From Entamoeba histolytica HM-1:IMSS (taxonomy: Eukaryota; Evosea; Mastigamoebida; Endamoebidae), in the NCBI RefSeq assembly GCF_000208925.1, contig NW_001915030.1, forward strand, positions 1-35,581: a DNA stretch of 35,581 nt. Direction: 5' to 3'. The position numbers and the translations under genes are program-made. The stretch's first letter is position 1, and each line of letters starts with the position of its first letter. This document shows, one piece after another, positions 18,396 through 28,900 of the stretch. The notes beneath the pieces are model-generated. The model saw only the letters and a program-made list of their open reading frames with translations, did no database searches and was not told the origin of the DNA.

Positions 18396-19958
18396 ATGAA
18401 AACACAACTTGAAATGGTTTATTTAATGAATGTTTTACAATATTTTGAAAAATTTAATGATATTATAACATTTTTATTATGTAATAAAAAGTGTAAAGAA
18501 GCAATAGATTCAACAAGAATCAATCCATTGATACGATATAAATGTGAGGATAAATCATTACTTATTCCAAAAGGAAGATATATTAATACAAAGAATTTAT
18601 TATTTAAACAAATTGAAATATTTCCGAAGTTAGAAACAATTGAATGTGATGGAAAATTTATAAAAGAAATAAGAGAAAAATATTCAGAATTAAAACAATA
18701 TTATTTTAAAATTCACCATTGTAAATATGAAAATTTAAAATACATTCCAATTAAAAATATTAGAAAATTAGATATTATTCTTAATAAAAATGAATATTTA
18801 AATTTCAGTCATTTCAATATTTCATGGTTAAAAATAACATTTATTGAATTTTCAATTCATTCAATATATCAAATTATTTATTCTATACCAAAAAATATTA
18901 ATACAATTATTATAATAACAAATAAACAAATTAATAATATTATTAAATTATTTCCATATTCTAAATGTACAATACAAACTGAAGAAGGTTGTTTTAATAA
19001 TAATGAATTTAATACAAATATAAAAATACTGGAAAATTATAATAAAAATTCTTTATTATATCTTCCTAAAGAAACTATTATTAAATCAGATAATGAATAT
19101 AATGAATCAATGTTATATTGTGAAAATATTACATGTACTAATGTAACAGGAAAATATCAATTTTCTAATTATTTAAAAGAATTGTCTATTGAAAAACTTT
19201 CTACAAATTTAAATTATTTAAGAAAACTTGATATATTAGATATAAACATCATCTCAAAGAAAATAGAATTACCTCATATTATAAATTCAATGTTTATTAA
19301 CTCACAACAAATTAATATTAATAATATTATTAATATTAATTCTATTCAAATTAATAAATTCTATCTTTATAATCATCTATTTGTATTATCTAATTTACCA
19401 ACTTCAATTAATGAATTACATGTAATAAAATCAGTTCTTCCTTTAAATATTAACTTATTACCTCAATTAACATTTTTATCTTTATTTGAATGTAAAACAA
19501 ATGAATTAATTCTTCCATCTTCATTAAAAAGATTTGAAACAGAGTCATTGATATTAACTAATAATAACTTTAATGATCTTACAACTAAACTTACAAAAGT
19601 AATGGTTTATGATGACCATTTTTATCATTTTCAAAACCCCCAACTAATAGAATCATTAGAATTTGGAAATATGAATGAAATTGATATTTCTCAATTCATT
19701 TGTTTAAAAGACCTTATCATTGTTTCATCTTCTTTTAAAAATATACAAATACCAAAAACGTTAACTCGTTTTGAGATGGAATATTGTACCATAGTTTCAT
19801 TATTAGACATTTCTGAAAGTAACATAACTGACCTTTACATTGGATATTCTAATCTTCACACTATCAACTTTCCAACTTCTATTAAAAACTGTTATTTAAG
19901 ACAAAATCATCCTTCCTTAACGTATGCTCCAAATATAGATAATTTATATCTTAAATGA
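18396..19958 (+). CDS. F-box-like leucine-rich-repeat protein, Entamoeba family
   Basis: 520 residues, very rich in Asn, Ile, Leu and Lys. The N terminus (LEMVYLMNVLQYFEKFNDII, then FLLCNKKCKEAI) resembles the F-box-like start of a large Entamoeba family. The rest is a series of irregular leucine-rich repeats, such as NLPTSINELHVIKSVLPLNI and PSSLKRFETESLIL, spaced about 20-22 residues apart. No signal peptide or membrane segment is seen. The function is unknown; related proteins may be substrate receptors of ubiquitin ligases. It follows APC1 by 128 bases on the same strand. The G+C content is especially low. Confidence 0.7.
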   Translation: MKTQLEMVYLMNVLQYFEKFNDIITFLLCNKKCKEAIDSTRINPLIRYKCEDKSLLIPKGRYINTKNLLFKQIEIFPKLETIECDGKFIKEIREKYSELKQYYFKIHHCKYENLKYIPIKNIRKLDIILNKNEYLNFSHFNISWLKITFIEFSIHSIYQIIYSIPKNINTIIIITNKQINNIIKLFPYSKCTIQTEEGCFNNNEFNTNIKILENYNKNSLLYLPKETIIKSDNEYNESMLYCENITCTNVTGKYQFSNYLKELSIEKLSTNLNYLRKLDILDINIISKKIELPHIINSMFINSQQININNIININSIQINKFYLYNHLFVLSNLPTSINELHVIKSVLPLNINLLPQLTFLSLFECKTNELILPSSLKRFETESLILTNNNFNDLTTKLTKVMVYDDHFYHFQNPQLIESLEFGNMNEIDISQFICLKDLIIVSSSFKNIQIPKTLTRFEMEYCTIVSLLDISESNITDLYIGYSNLHTINFPTSIKNCYLRQNHPSLTYAPNIDNLYLK

Positions 19959-20160
19959 TATTTTTTTATCCCAAAACTAAATTTTTTTAAGATCGCCGTC
20001 AAAATATAAACCAGTTACTAACTTTTAGATTCAACGATAAAAAAAAAAGATATTAAAATAAATAATAAAAAATATTATATTAAATAATTAACTAATGATA
20101 AACGAGTAACAAGTTGGCTTAAAAAGAAGAATAACAGATCAAAATTTTTATTCATTAGAA

Positions 20161-20829
20161 ATGGAATTTAAAGACGTCACTAATAAAAATTATAAGGATC
20201 AAGCTATTTTCTTCCTTAATGCTTTCTGGGCTGAAGCTGGAAAAGATGCAGAAAATATTTGGAGATTATATTTCCTTGTTACTGAACTTGATGTAGAAAA
20301 TGGAGCAAATGGAAGTAAACTTGATGAATTTGGAGCACATAGATTCTTTGAAAAAGAAGGAATTCCATTCTCAGTCCAAGAGATGAGACAAAAACTTAAT
20401 GTTTCAGATCCAAAGTTTAAGAAAATTGCATTCATTGAATTTCTTTTATACAAATATAATCAAACCATTAAGGAGTTAATGGCTAGACCTCAAGGAACTA
20501 ATGAGGCTCTTATAAAAGCACAAAAAGCAATGGAAGATGTACAAAATGAAATTCAAAAGATTGAAGATAAAAAGAAAGATTTAGAGAAGAAAGCTGCTCA
20601 AGGAACTGGTGTTGCTGCTATGAGAGCTAATAATGAACTTCAACAACTTCTTTCTGGTGATAAAACTGAATTGAATAGAGCACTTTTAACTGCTGAAGCA
20701 TCAGTTAGAAAAGCACAAAAGAGTGGAGGAGATGGAGAATCCCCAGCTGGTGCTCTTTGGTGGTTAGCAAGAGAACTTGAAGAAGCAAAGAAATATAAAC
20801 CACAAAAGAAAGGAGGAGTTGCCAAGTAA
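20161..20829 (+). CDS. Conserved protein with EF-hand-like N domain and coiled coil
   Basis: 222 residues. Residues 1-100 form a helical domain that looks like a pair of degenerate EF-hands: ELDVENGANGSKLDEFGAHR at about 42-61, and SDPKFKKIAFIEFLLYKYNQ at about 81-100. Residues about 110-150 are a charged coiled coil (AMEDVQNEIQKIEDKKKDLE). The C terminus is Lys-rich and basic. The composition, rich in Glu, Lys and Ala with regular codon use, suggests an abundant cytosolic or cytoskeletal protein. I recall similar unnamed proteins in other protists but cannot name the family. Upstream is an initiator-like TTTTTATTCATTAG. Confidence 0.75.
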   Translation: MEFKDVTNKNYKDQAIFFLNAFWAEAGKDAENIWRLYFLVTELDVENGANGSKLDEFGAHRFFEKEGIPFSVQEMRQKLNVSDPKFKKIAFIEFLLYKYNQTIKELMARPQGTNEALIKAQKAMEDVQNEIQKIEDKKKDLEKKAAQGTGVAAMRANNELQQLLSGDKTELNRALLTAEASVRKAQKSGGDGESPAGALWWLARELEEAKKYKPQKKGGVAK

Positions 20830-21029
20830 GTAATTTTTCTTACATTAGCTAATTGAATTCATTTTTATAAATGAAAAGTTTGATATTTCTTTGAATAGAA
20901 CTTCTTCTAATAGAATAATAATTTATTCTTTATTCTTTTTGAATGTTTAATAAAATATTTAATTAACAAATCAAATAAAACTTTCATTAAATTATTAAAT
21001 AAACTAACAACAATCAGAAACAACTCAAT

Positions 21030-21443
21030 TTATTTCTTTTGATTTTTCTTATCAGCTTTCTTGATAGTCTTAGTAGCTTTCTTCTTATCTTCTTTAACAT
21101 TTTGTTTGTTTTCTAAATTACTTTTAGCAGCTGCTAATTTAATTAAGTTATGTTCATTAATAAGAAAAGCTCTGAGGATTTTCTTTTGGACACATTTATG
21201 GCATCTAACTCCTCCATATGCACGAGTAACAGTTCTTTTGCTTTTTCCTAACCATCCATATTGATGTGGTCTAATGTGTCTTATACCAGCAAGAACACAT
21301 CCACAATCACCACACTTAACTCCATTAGAAATTTTTTGTCTGTGTTGAACAGTCATCTTTCCTCCAGCAGTTTTAACAATTCTGATTCCATTAGATTTGG
21401 TATTGTATGAGTGTTTTCTGACGTATGTTACTCTGACAGCCAT
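21030..21443 (-). CDS. 60S ribosomal protein eL34
   Basis: Component of the large cytosolic ribosomal subunit. 137 residues, single exon. It has the eL34 start VTYVRKHSYNTKSNGIRIVK, a zinc-ribbon-like cysteine set CGDC at 44-47 and CHKC at 81-84, and the conserved RPHQYGWLGKSKRTVTRAYG between them. It is about 20 residues longer than animal eL34 because of a Lys-rich tail. Codon usage is regular, as expected of a highly expressed gene. Confidence 0.97.
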   Translation of the reverse strand: MAVRVTYVRKHSYNTKSNGIRIVKTAGGKMTVQHRQKISNGVKCGDCGCVLAGIRHIRPHQYGWLGKSKRTVTRAYGGVRCHKCVQKKILRAFLINEHNLIKLAAAKSNLENKQNVKEDKKKATKTIKKADKKNQKK

Positions 21444-21712
21444 TACGAGCTAATCAATCAATTTCAGATTATAGGGTTGTTTTTCTTGCTCATTATTTAT
21501 TATTCTATTTAACTTTTTTATTATTCTTTTATAGAATAACACCTTTTTTTAATATATATAACAAAATATTTCTTTAAATCTGATTTGTTGTTTTTAATCT
21601 TTTTTATTCTTTTTTAATACAAAATAATTTTATTAAAAATTATTATCTTTCATACTATCAATTGACTTTATTACCTCAAAGATAAAATAAAATTTAAGAT
21701 ACTTTAAAAAAT
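21444..21712. other. Intergenic region between tandem minus-strand genes
   Basis: 269 bases of A/T-rich DNA with T-rich tracts. It should hold the eL34 promoter and the 3' end of the TTC4 gene. No further feature is seen. Confidence 0.5.
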
Positions 21713-22624
21713 TCATTTAGCAGGATACACATATAAAAAGGCTGCAGATTTGTATAGGAAAGAATAATTACGAAGGAGGTTCATCAATTTCATTTGTTTT
21801 AATACAACAACTTGTTCATCAGTTTCTTTGTCATGAACTTTAACTATACAATTTTTAATATTGTATCTATGAGCTTTATCCCAAGGTAGACCATCAGCCA
21901 TTAAAGTAAATAAGATGTCTTCTAATTGTGTGTCAGGAGTACAATCACGAAGACAATCACTTTGATTACTTTCAGGATATAATACAATCACAGGGAATAA
22001 TAAAACGTCTGAATCTTTATCTATATTAATGTTTAATGGAACATACATACCCATATCAGTCATTAAATCAAAATCACGTTGAACAATACCCTTTTTACGT
22101 AAAAACTTTTCATAATTTTTAGGTTCTTCCGTGATAGTCATTCGTTTTTTCATTTCAATACAAAAATCTCTTAATTTAATAAATTCTGGATCATTTTTCT
22201 TAAGGTTAAGTCCAAGGTCAATACAAACTAAAGCATCATCATACTTATGAAGTCTTAATTTAGCTGTTGCCATTCTATAGTAACATTTAACATTATTTGG
22301 AACACATTTTAACGACTCAGTACAATCATCATATGCCCTACCAAAATTTTCCATTTTAATTTGACATGCAGCCCTATTAGAATATAAGGCTGCAAGCAAA
22401 TTTAAGTCTGTTGGTTTTGCTTGAATACCCTCAGTATAATATTCAAAAGCGTCTTTGATCTTACCAACTTTAAAACATTCATTTCCTTGTTCTCTGAAAT
22501 TAGTTGCTTGTTCATCTGGTGTTCCTTCATATTTTAATGCTGCCAATGCATCAAACAACTCATTTCCATTTTCTGGTACTTCTGTTGCAAAAAAAGGATT
22601 TTGTTCCCATGGGATATTTGTCAT
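21713..22624 (-). CDS. TTC4/Cns1-like TPR co-chaperone
   Basis: TPR co-chaperone of Hsp90/Hsp70. 303 residues. The start NIPWEQNPFFATEVPE is typical of TTC4/Cns1. Three TPRs follow at about 38-150, with carboxylate-clamp residues (NFREQGNECFKVGKIKDAFE, then LYSNRAACQIKMENFGRAYD). The C-terminal 'wheel' domain occupies about 190-303, with LLFPVIVLYPESNQSD and FLYVYPAK at the end. Complete, single exon. It is 89 bases beyond the 5' end of eL34-side spacer and diverges from the ARF gene. Confidence 0.92.
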   Translation of the reverse strand: MTNIPWEQNPFFATEVPENGNELFDALAALKYEGTPDEQATNFREQGNECFKVGKIKDAFEYYTEGIQAKPTDLNLLAALYSNRAACQIKMENFGRAYDDCTESLKCVPNNVKCYYRMATAKLRLHKYDDALVCIDLGLNLKKNDPEFIKLRDFCIEMKKRMTITEEPKNYEKFLRKKGIVQRDFDLMTDMGMYVPLNINIDKDSDVLLFPVIVLYPESNQSDCLRDCTPDTQLEDILFTLMADGLPWDKAHRYNIKNCIVKVHDKETDEQVVVLKQMKLMNLLRNYSFLYKSAAFLYVYPAK

Positions 22625-22825
22625 GTTTATTATTTCTGGTTTTGTCGATGTTTAGGGTTTTTTTTGTTAAACTAAATTCTTTTTCCTTTTAATTTTTTGT
22701 AATATATAACGTATTTTATTTAAATCATTCAAAAAATTTTCATTTGAAAAGAAAAATCAAACAGAAGAAATGTTTTGGTTAAGACTTATGACAGAAATTT
22801 TGTTCTGATGAATGACTAATTCAAT

Positions 22826-22860
22826 TATATTTAAAGAAGTAGTTGCAATTCATAAACCAT
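22826..22860 (+). promoter_or_regulatory. Core promoter of the ARF-family gene
   Basis: TATATTTAAAG at 22826-22836 resembles the Entamoeba GTATTTAAAG box. An initiator-like GCAATTCATAAA starts about 22845, 26 bases before the ATG, as expected for genes with very short 5' leaders. Confidence 0.55.
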
Positions 22861-22870
22861 TAATTAAACA

Positions 22871-23401
22871 ATGGGAAATTGGTTGTCTAAAATACTTAGT
22901 GTTAAAAAAGAAACAAGAATCCTTATGATTGGATTAGATGCAGCTGGAAAAACTACAATTCTTTATAAATTAAAGATTGGTGATGTTGTTACAACAATAC
23001 CAACTATTGGATTTAATCTAGAGACTATTGATTATAAGAATCTTCATTTTAATGTTTGGGATATTGGAGGACAAAATAAATTAAGACCTTTATGGAGATA
23101 CTATTACTCTGGTACAAATGCTATAATTTTTGTTGTTGATTCTAATGATGATAGTGAACGTTTAGATGAAGCAAGAGTTGTTTTATTCAATGTTCTTAAT
23201 GATGACTATTTGAAAGGAGTTCCTTTACTCATTTTTGCCAATAAACATGACCTTCCTCATGCTAAGAGTGTTAGTGAAATTGTAAAAGGTTTAATGTTAT
23301 CATCAATAAAAGATAGAGAATGGTATTGTCAAACATCATGTGCAACAAATGGGGATGGTCTTTATGAAGGTCTTGATTGGCTTTCATCAAGACTTGAATA
23401 A
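22871..23401 (+). CDS. ARF/ARL-family small GTPase
   Basis: Small GTPase of the ARF family, which recruits coats and effectors to membranes. 176 residues. Gly2 (MGNWLSK) is a myristoylation site. G1 is GLDAAGKT at 21-28, switch 1 [11 protein letters not shown]3 WDIGGQ at 63-68, G4 NKHD at 124-127 (usual NKQD), and G5 SCATNGDG at 156. The change [10 protein letters not shown] for GGQDKIRPLW and the unusual C-terminal half suggest a divergent ARF or ARF-like paralogue rather than ARF1 itself. All catalytic motifs are intact. Confidence 0.93.
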   Translation: MGNWLSKILSVKKETRILMIGLDAAGKTTILYKLKIGDVVTTIPTIGFNLETIDYKNLHFNVWDIGGQNKLRPLWRYYYSGTNAIIFVVDSNDDSERLDEARVVLFNVLNDDYLKGVPLLIFANKHDLPHAKSVSEIVKGLMLSSIKDREWYCQTSCATNGDGLYEGLDWLSSRLE

Positions 23402-24625
23402 CAATATTTAATTCATTTATGAATTAAATATTTTTTATTTAAAAATAATGTTTGAGCCATTTTCAGTATAATATATTGTTTCGATAAAAATTTTCATCAA
23501 ATAGACTGAAGAAAACTTCTTAAAGAATCTTATGAATAGTTTTATTGAAAATAAATAAATTGAAATAATTATAGATCATTCTTAATACGAATATACTCAC
23601 CTGAAAATATCAAAAAACTCTAGAAAAAAAAATTAGAATGACTTATCAAAGTTGTGTCATTATAAAAATAAAAATAATGATAATATCATAAAACCTTATT
23701 GTTAATTTAAAATTCTTTGAACAAAAGACAATTATTTCTAATAATTCAAAAAAGAATAATTATGATAAGGTGTTGTTGTTTTTAGAGTTGTGTTAAAAAT
23801 CAATTTTAGAATTTACTAACTAAGTCATCAAGACTCATTCAGTTTCTAATGATTCTTTATTCTTAATTAAAAAGTGGAATCATTACATTATTAAATTGAG
23901 AAATGAAGATAATATTTAGAAAAAAAAGGTTGAAAGAGAAAGATTATTTGTTTTCTTTTTTTTGATAATTGAATTACATTATTGTGTAATTGATAAAATA
24001 AAAAAGGAAGAATTATTAAATTGAAGTCTTTAATCATTTAAGTATTATATTTCTACAACTAATGTCTTCACTCTTTTATTTAATTACTCAAAAAAATAAA
24101 TTTATTATATATTTAGAAAATTATCTTCTAACATAATTGTTTTTAGTATAAATCCTCCAATAGAAATAAAGGATAATAAATTGACAGAAGAATTTTTTTA
24201 ATTCTATTAAAAAGAATAACAAAAATGAAATACTGAAGACTTTAATATTCCTTTCTTCAAATAAAATAAAAAAGATAATTATTCATTAATAATGTTTAAT
24301 AATTAGGTTTTGACTACTCATTAACGGTATAAACTATAGAGTTTATCTTTCAGTTTTGGTATTTTAAAGTAAAGTTTCATTCCTGTCAATTTGAGGTGAA
24401 CAGTTCTTTATCACTTTACCTTTCTATATTATACAAGTTTTTACAAAATAAAAATAAACTTCAAAAATTGGTTAAAATAAATCATAAACTTTTTTTAAAG
24501 AAAAATATGTAAATTTTCGGGAATATTTCGTTAAGTTAGGTAGATAAAAAAAGGGTTGAACAGAGAAATGATTCAATCTTAAAAAAACTAGAGAAGTGAT
24601 GAGTATTTTGGATGAGGGTGTTATA
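23402..24625. other. Long AT-rich intergenic region
   Basis: About 1.2 kb between two plus-strand genes, with no supported gene. It contains many short A/T runs. The last 100 bases hold a GAAC-like word (GGTTGAACAGAG, about 24555-24566) upstream of the permease. No RNA gene is recognised. Confidence 0.6.
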
Positions 24626-26254
24626 ATGTCATCACCTGCACCATCAACTACTCCATGTTTGTCATTTGTCCACAACTATTTATTTTTCTTGGTTTTATTT
24701 GTGGATTTTATTACTTTTGGCAAGTATACCAATATTTAAGAAATGAATTTGACACAAAAAGAAAAGTTATTTGAAATATACTAACCTTATGCTGTAGCTA
24801 TTTCAAAAGATTTTTCTGTTGATGTCATTGAATCATCAGCAACAGAAGCTAATGCTACCAATCGACATGGGACAATCACTTGGTTTAATTTGGCTATTGT
24901 TGTTTATTTCTCCATTGGAGGTGGTCCTTTTGGTTTTGAAGAATCCATTCTTGTTTCTAACCCTGCATGGAGTTTATGGAGTTTGTTAGTTATTGCAGTA
25001 TTGTGGGCACTTCCACAGTCAATGACTATGGCAGAATTATCTGTAAGATTTGAGGGAGGATATAATGAATGGGTATACAAAGCATTTGGATATCACGTTG
25101 GACTATTTCATTCTATAGTTAGAACGGTATTTAATGTTTCATGTAATGCTGGATATATGGCATTATATTATGATTATATAAATACCCTTTATCATCAATT
25201 TTTATTCTTTGATTTCCAGGATTTTACATGGACATATTTTATATTAAAAATCCCAACATTGATTATTTTTGTTTCTATATTAATCAGTGTAAATATACTA
25301 GGGGCTAAAAAGTTATCTTCAGTTGGTGTTATATTAACAGTTTGTGTTATATTACCATTTGTGATCCTTTTCTTTATTGCAACACCAAAATTGGATTTAA
25401 GTCAACTTGTTAATTTCAATGTTGTTTCTGATGAGGCATCTTTTCCTAAAATGATTAGTATTGTTATGTTTAATTTAATGGGATGGGATTTTGTTGGAAA
25501 TGTAAGTTCACAAGCTAAAAAACCAAAAAGAGATGTTCCAATAGCCATGGTTGTTGCATTATTACTTGTTGTAACGACATATATCATTCCTACTATGGAT
25601 TTAGTTACTACATTAGATTTTACTATTCCTCCTTCACACTTAGATTCACCATACACATCTATTGAACCTTTATATGTTGCTATGGCAAATAAATTATGGC
25701 AACCACTTTCATATGTTATTGAAGTAGCTACAATTTGCGGTGTATTTGGATTAGCAGCAATGTTCTTACAAACATCATCTCAAGGTTTATGTCATGCAAC
25801 TCAATTCAATTTCCTTCCAAGAATTTTTTCTCGTTCCTTTGCAGGAACTGCTACACCATACTTTGCAATTTTATTCCAATCTGTATTTTCTTTCTCTATT
25901 GCAATTTTTGTAACATTTAACCAAATTGTATCACTTCAAATGTGGTTCTTATCAATTTCAACACTCTTTATTATGTGTTCATATTTGGTTATTCGGTGGA
26001 GGGCATATATTAAGAAAACAGAGGTGGAGGCTTTGTTCTATTTACCATTCCATCCAATATTATTAACATTATTTGTTCTTCCAACAATTTTATTATCAAT
26101 TTTTCAGTTATTCTATAAAGTGGGAGAATGGTATGTTATTGGTATTGGGCTAGTTGTCTTATTCATCTGTGAATTAATTACCATTACTGTGGTACTAATT
26201 CTAAAGAAGAAATCAACACGAGTAGAACTGGAAAATACAGGATATGAATCATGA
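24626..26254 (+). CDS. APC-superfamily amino-acid/polyamine permease (two exons)
   Basis: Plasma- or vacuolar-membrane transporter with about 11-12 membrane helices, closest by eye to the polyamine/cationic permease branch (PUT/LAT type). Exon 1 is 24626-24656 (31 bases encoding MSSPAPSTTP) and exon 2 is 24798-26254; the 141-base intron begins GTTTGT and ends GTAG. The spliced length is 495 residues. The first helix carries SIGGGPFGFEESI, the substrate-binding unwound stretch of this superfamily, and the second WALPQSMTMAELSVRFEGGY. LMGWDFVGNVSSQAKKPKRD marks helix 6. The splice is preferred over an internal start because it supplies an in-frame ATG and a cytosolic N terminus. Confidence 0.85.
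24657..24797 (+). other. Intron of the permease gene
   Basis: 141 bases, GTTTGTCATT donor and GCTGTAG acceptor, phase 1. In-frame stops upstream of 24798 exclude read-through from a more upstream start. Confidence 0.75.
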
Positions 26255-26383
26255 CTACACTAGAAGAAGATTTAAGTTGTACAGGGAAATATAACTGGTG
26301 TTTATTTTATGTTTTTTTACTTTTTTTAAACAAAGAAGATAAATGATGTTTATAAAAAAAAGAACTGTACTAAAAAATTACAA

Positions 26384-27196
26384 ATGGAAGATATTGACCT
26401 AACAAAAATTGAAAAAAATATTTCAACCAAAGTCAAAAACATTATAAGAAAGTATAACTATACTTACGAAAGTTGGGAAAATCTTATCAGTAAGATAGAC
26501 ATGGACAAACGTGAAAATAAAGAATTAAAAAATTCTGTTCTTGAAAATACAGAAAAGATTAAAGAGAAAGAAGATCAAATTAATAAATTAAAAGCTTCTA
26601 TTGAAGCAGAAACTAGAAAGAAAGAAAAAGAAAAACAACAAAGTAACATTAACAGAAAATCAAGAGAATCAATTGTCCAAGAAGTGGTATTGTCCCAAAA
26701 AACACAAAATCAGAATATAGAAGACAAGACGATTAACGAAGTACCTTCTTATGTTATTACAAATACTCTTAATAATAGTTTTCAAAATAGTTTCATCTTT
26801 AATTTATATTATGAGGCTAGACAAGTAGATATTGGGAATATAATTTGGAGTACTTTATCAAGTTCACTAATCTTATTTGAAACAGAAGAACTAAAGTATT
26901 TTGGGATTTTTATGAATAAATCATTTTTCTTTTTAAATGACTCTATGATAAAAATGGTTCAACCAAATACATTTAACTATTTTGACATCCATTTAAACAA
27001 TGAACAGCCATACTTATTTATTGATAATTATTTTTATTTATTTAAAAAAGAAATAATTATCAATGACATTGAAAACCATGTTAATCCTTTATTTAAACAA
27101 GTAGTTCGTTCTTGGATGACAAACCAAATAGACACGAAACAAGCTACTATTAAAATTAGAAGAGTTTTTATTTGGAATGTTATTCAATTAATTTAA
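26384..27196 (+). CDS. Coiled-coil protein with TLDc-like C-terminal domain
   Basis: 270 residues. Residues about 40-95 form a highly charged coiled coil (EKIKEKEDQINKLKASIEAE). Residues about 130-270 are beta-rich and follow the order of TLDc domains as seen in a large Entamoeba family: FIFNLYYEARQVD, then SSSLILFETEELKYFGIFMN, then FFLNDSMIKM, ending IKIRRVFIWNVIQLI. The match is by pattern only; the conserved TLDc Gly residues are mostly missing. The function is unknown. It starts 129 bases after the permease on the same strand. Confidence 0.55.
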   Translation: MEDIDLTKIEKNISTKVKNIIRKYNYTYESWENLISKIDMDKRENKELKNSVLENTEKIKEKEDQINKLKASIEAETRKKEKEKQQSNINRKSRESIVQEVVLSQKTQNQNIEDKTINEVPSYVITNTLNNSFQNSFIFNLYYEARQVDIGNIIWSTLSSSLILFETEELKYFGIFMNKSFFFLNDSMIKMVQPNTFNYFDIHLNNEQPYLFIDNYFYLFKKEIIINDIENHVNPLFKQVVRSWMTNQIDTKQATIKIRRVFIWNVIQLI

Positions 27197-27761
27197 TAAA
27201 TTCCTTAACACAAAGGATTTAAATTTTATTTATTATCATAACAAAAGTTTGTCTATCAAATTAAATTTAATAAACATTGCCACCCATAAAAGAAATAAGA
27301 AATTGTCAACAATGATTATCATTAATAAGGAAGAGTATGATTTTTTGATAGTATTCTTTGAGACTTATTCATTTCTTCAAATGAAAATGTTGATAGCTTT
27401 TCTTTTTGGGTAATTTACCACTGGTATATGTTTCTTCATCAACACATGGAACATAACTTAATTATGAGGGTATGATTGTTAAGAATATTGTGGTAATATT
27501 TCTTAAAGTTTTATTTCTAATTTATATAGAATAGGTACTTGACCAGTGTAGTACTTTTCTTAAACATAAGGAAATATAAGTGAAGATGTTCGGTTTTGTG
27601 TATTTGTTATTTGAGATAATTTATTGGATTATTCGTTTAGATGTTGAAAAGTTAACTTAAAAGTTTTTAACTTTTACTATTTTTTTTTGATGCTTTTTAA
27701 TAACTCAAAAAATTGATAATAAAGAATAAATTTCTCATAAGTAATAAACTTCAAATAGTTT
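27197..27761. other. Convergent intergenic region
   Basis: 565 bases between converging genes. No open frame of note and no RNA gene. The short inverted pair AAGTTAA/TTAACTT near 27651-27677 is probably chance in A/T-rich DNA. Confidence 0.5.
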
Positions 27762-28046
27762 TTATGCTGACCTATGGAAAATTTCCTTCATTCTTTGAGA
27801 CTTTTTCTCTTTGTACATAGTTTTAGCTTGTTGAAGTTCATTTTGTTTTGTGGTAATTTCATTATCGAGCATTTCTTTATCTTCTGTAGGGACATTATGC
27901 TTTTCATATATTTTCTTTTTCTTTTCTAACATACCAACTTCATTCTTTAAGTTCTTATACTTTAATTTCAGATCATAATAATCAATCTTAGTTTGTCCAT
28001 GCTCTCCAACATTAGGAGCATCTGTTACAATATTAGTAGTTTCCAT
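27762..28046 (-). CDS. Small coiled-coil protein, hypothetical
   Basis: 94 residues, highly charged. Residues about 20-88 are predicted coiled coil (KLKYKNLKNEVGMLEKKKKI; IFHRSA at the end). No motif identifies a function. The ATG is preceded by a run of A/T with CTGTAAAGAGAAGCAACAAA on the coding strand. Coding use resembles neighbours (Glu, Lys and Met rich, no low-complexity A/T run), so it is probably real. It lies 180 bases downstream of the Rab7 gene on the same strand. Confidence 0.6.
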   Translation of the reverse strand: METTNIVTDAPNVGEHGQTKIDYYDLKLKYKNLKNEVGMLEKKKKIYEKHNVPTEDKEMLDNEITTKQNELQQAKTMYKEKKSQRMKEIFHRSA

Positions 28047-28226
28047 TTTTTTTTTTGTTGCTTCTCTTTACAGTAATGTTATTAAAAGGAGTTGTCTTTT
28101 CGTTTTGTTATCATTCAATGATCGTATCATCTCATATAAATGAGAAAATAACTTTTCCTATAAAAATGATTTATTAAAACAAAAATAATTAGATATAATA
28201 ATAAAAAGGAGAACCTAACATTGAAT

Positions 28227-28900
28227 TTAACAACAGCTCTTATTTGGTTCAGTTGAAGTATTACCATCAATAGAAATAGTACTAATGGGGACTGGATGAT
28301 TATCTTCTTTTTTCATAGTTTTAACTACTTTTCTAGCAACAGTCAAAAATGCTTCTTCTACATTCAATCCTGATTTAGCAGAAGTTTCATAATAAGGAAT
28401 ATCACCATTATTTTCACACCAATCTTTTGCTTGTTCGTTAGTAACAACTCTTTTTGCTGCATCCTCATCAACTTTGTTTCCCATTACAACAAATGGGAAA
28501 TTTGTAGCATTTGTAGGATTAGCTCCAGACAAGAAGTCATTTTTCCATGTGTCTAAAGATTGAAATGATTGTTCATTTGTTACATCAAAAACTAAGAAAC
28601 AACAATCACTTCCACGATAAAATGCTTGTCCAAAACTCATAAATTTTTCATGTCCAGCTGATTTGTTAGATTTGATTAACAACTATTCCATAATTGAAAA
28701 AACAAACCAGTGTCCCAGACTTGTAAGGCAACACTTTCACCATCAACATCAATTTCTTTTGTTAAAAAATCTGCTCCAATTGTTGCTTTATATTGTGCAG
28801 TAAAAGATTTGTTAATAAATTGATTCATTAATGATGATTTACCAACCGCAGAATCCCCAATTAGAATCATTTTTAATAACGTCTTCTTGGGTTTATTCAT
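28227..28900 (-). CDS. Rab7-family small GTPase (two exons)
   Basis: Rab GTPase for late endosome, phagosome and lysosome traffic. Exons 28900-28708 and 28657-28227 give 207 residues. The 50-base intron (28707-28658) splits the codon for Ala in the WDTAG motif. G1 is GDSAVGKS at 15-22; switch 1 ends [13 protein letters not shown], the Rab7 signature; G3 is WDTAGHEKF, changed from the usual WDTAGQE, so the catalytic Gln is His; G4 is NKVD; G5 is ETSAKSG. It ends SCC for prenylation. Entamoeba has several Rab7 paralogues; I cannot say which this is. The acceptor is CAG; using the earlier TAG would give an early stop. Confidence 0.93.
28658..28707 (-). other. Intron of the Rab7 gene with CAG acceptor
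   Basis: 50 bases, GTTTGTTTTT donor and AAATCAG acceptor, phase 1. An internal TAG (in GGAATAG) is skipped: using it would lead to a TAA soon after. The CAG end is unlike the TAG of all other introns in the window. Confidence 0.85.

Noticed and set aside
24472..24675. Minus-strand ORF across the permease first exon
   Set aside because: Antisense to the permease promoter and exon 1; no features of a protein.
24890..24892. TTG at 24890 as the permease start
   Set aside because: A spliced 31-base first exon with a true ATG and GTTGT-type donor supplies an upstream start, and the frame is open to the acceptor.
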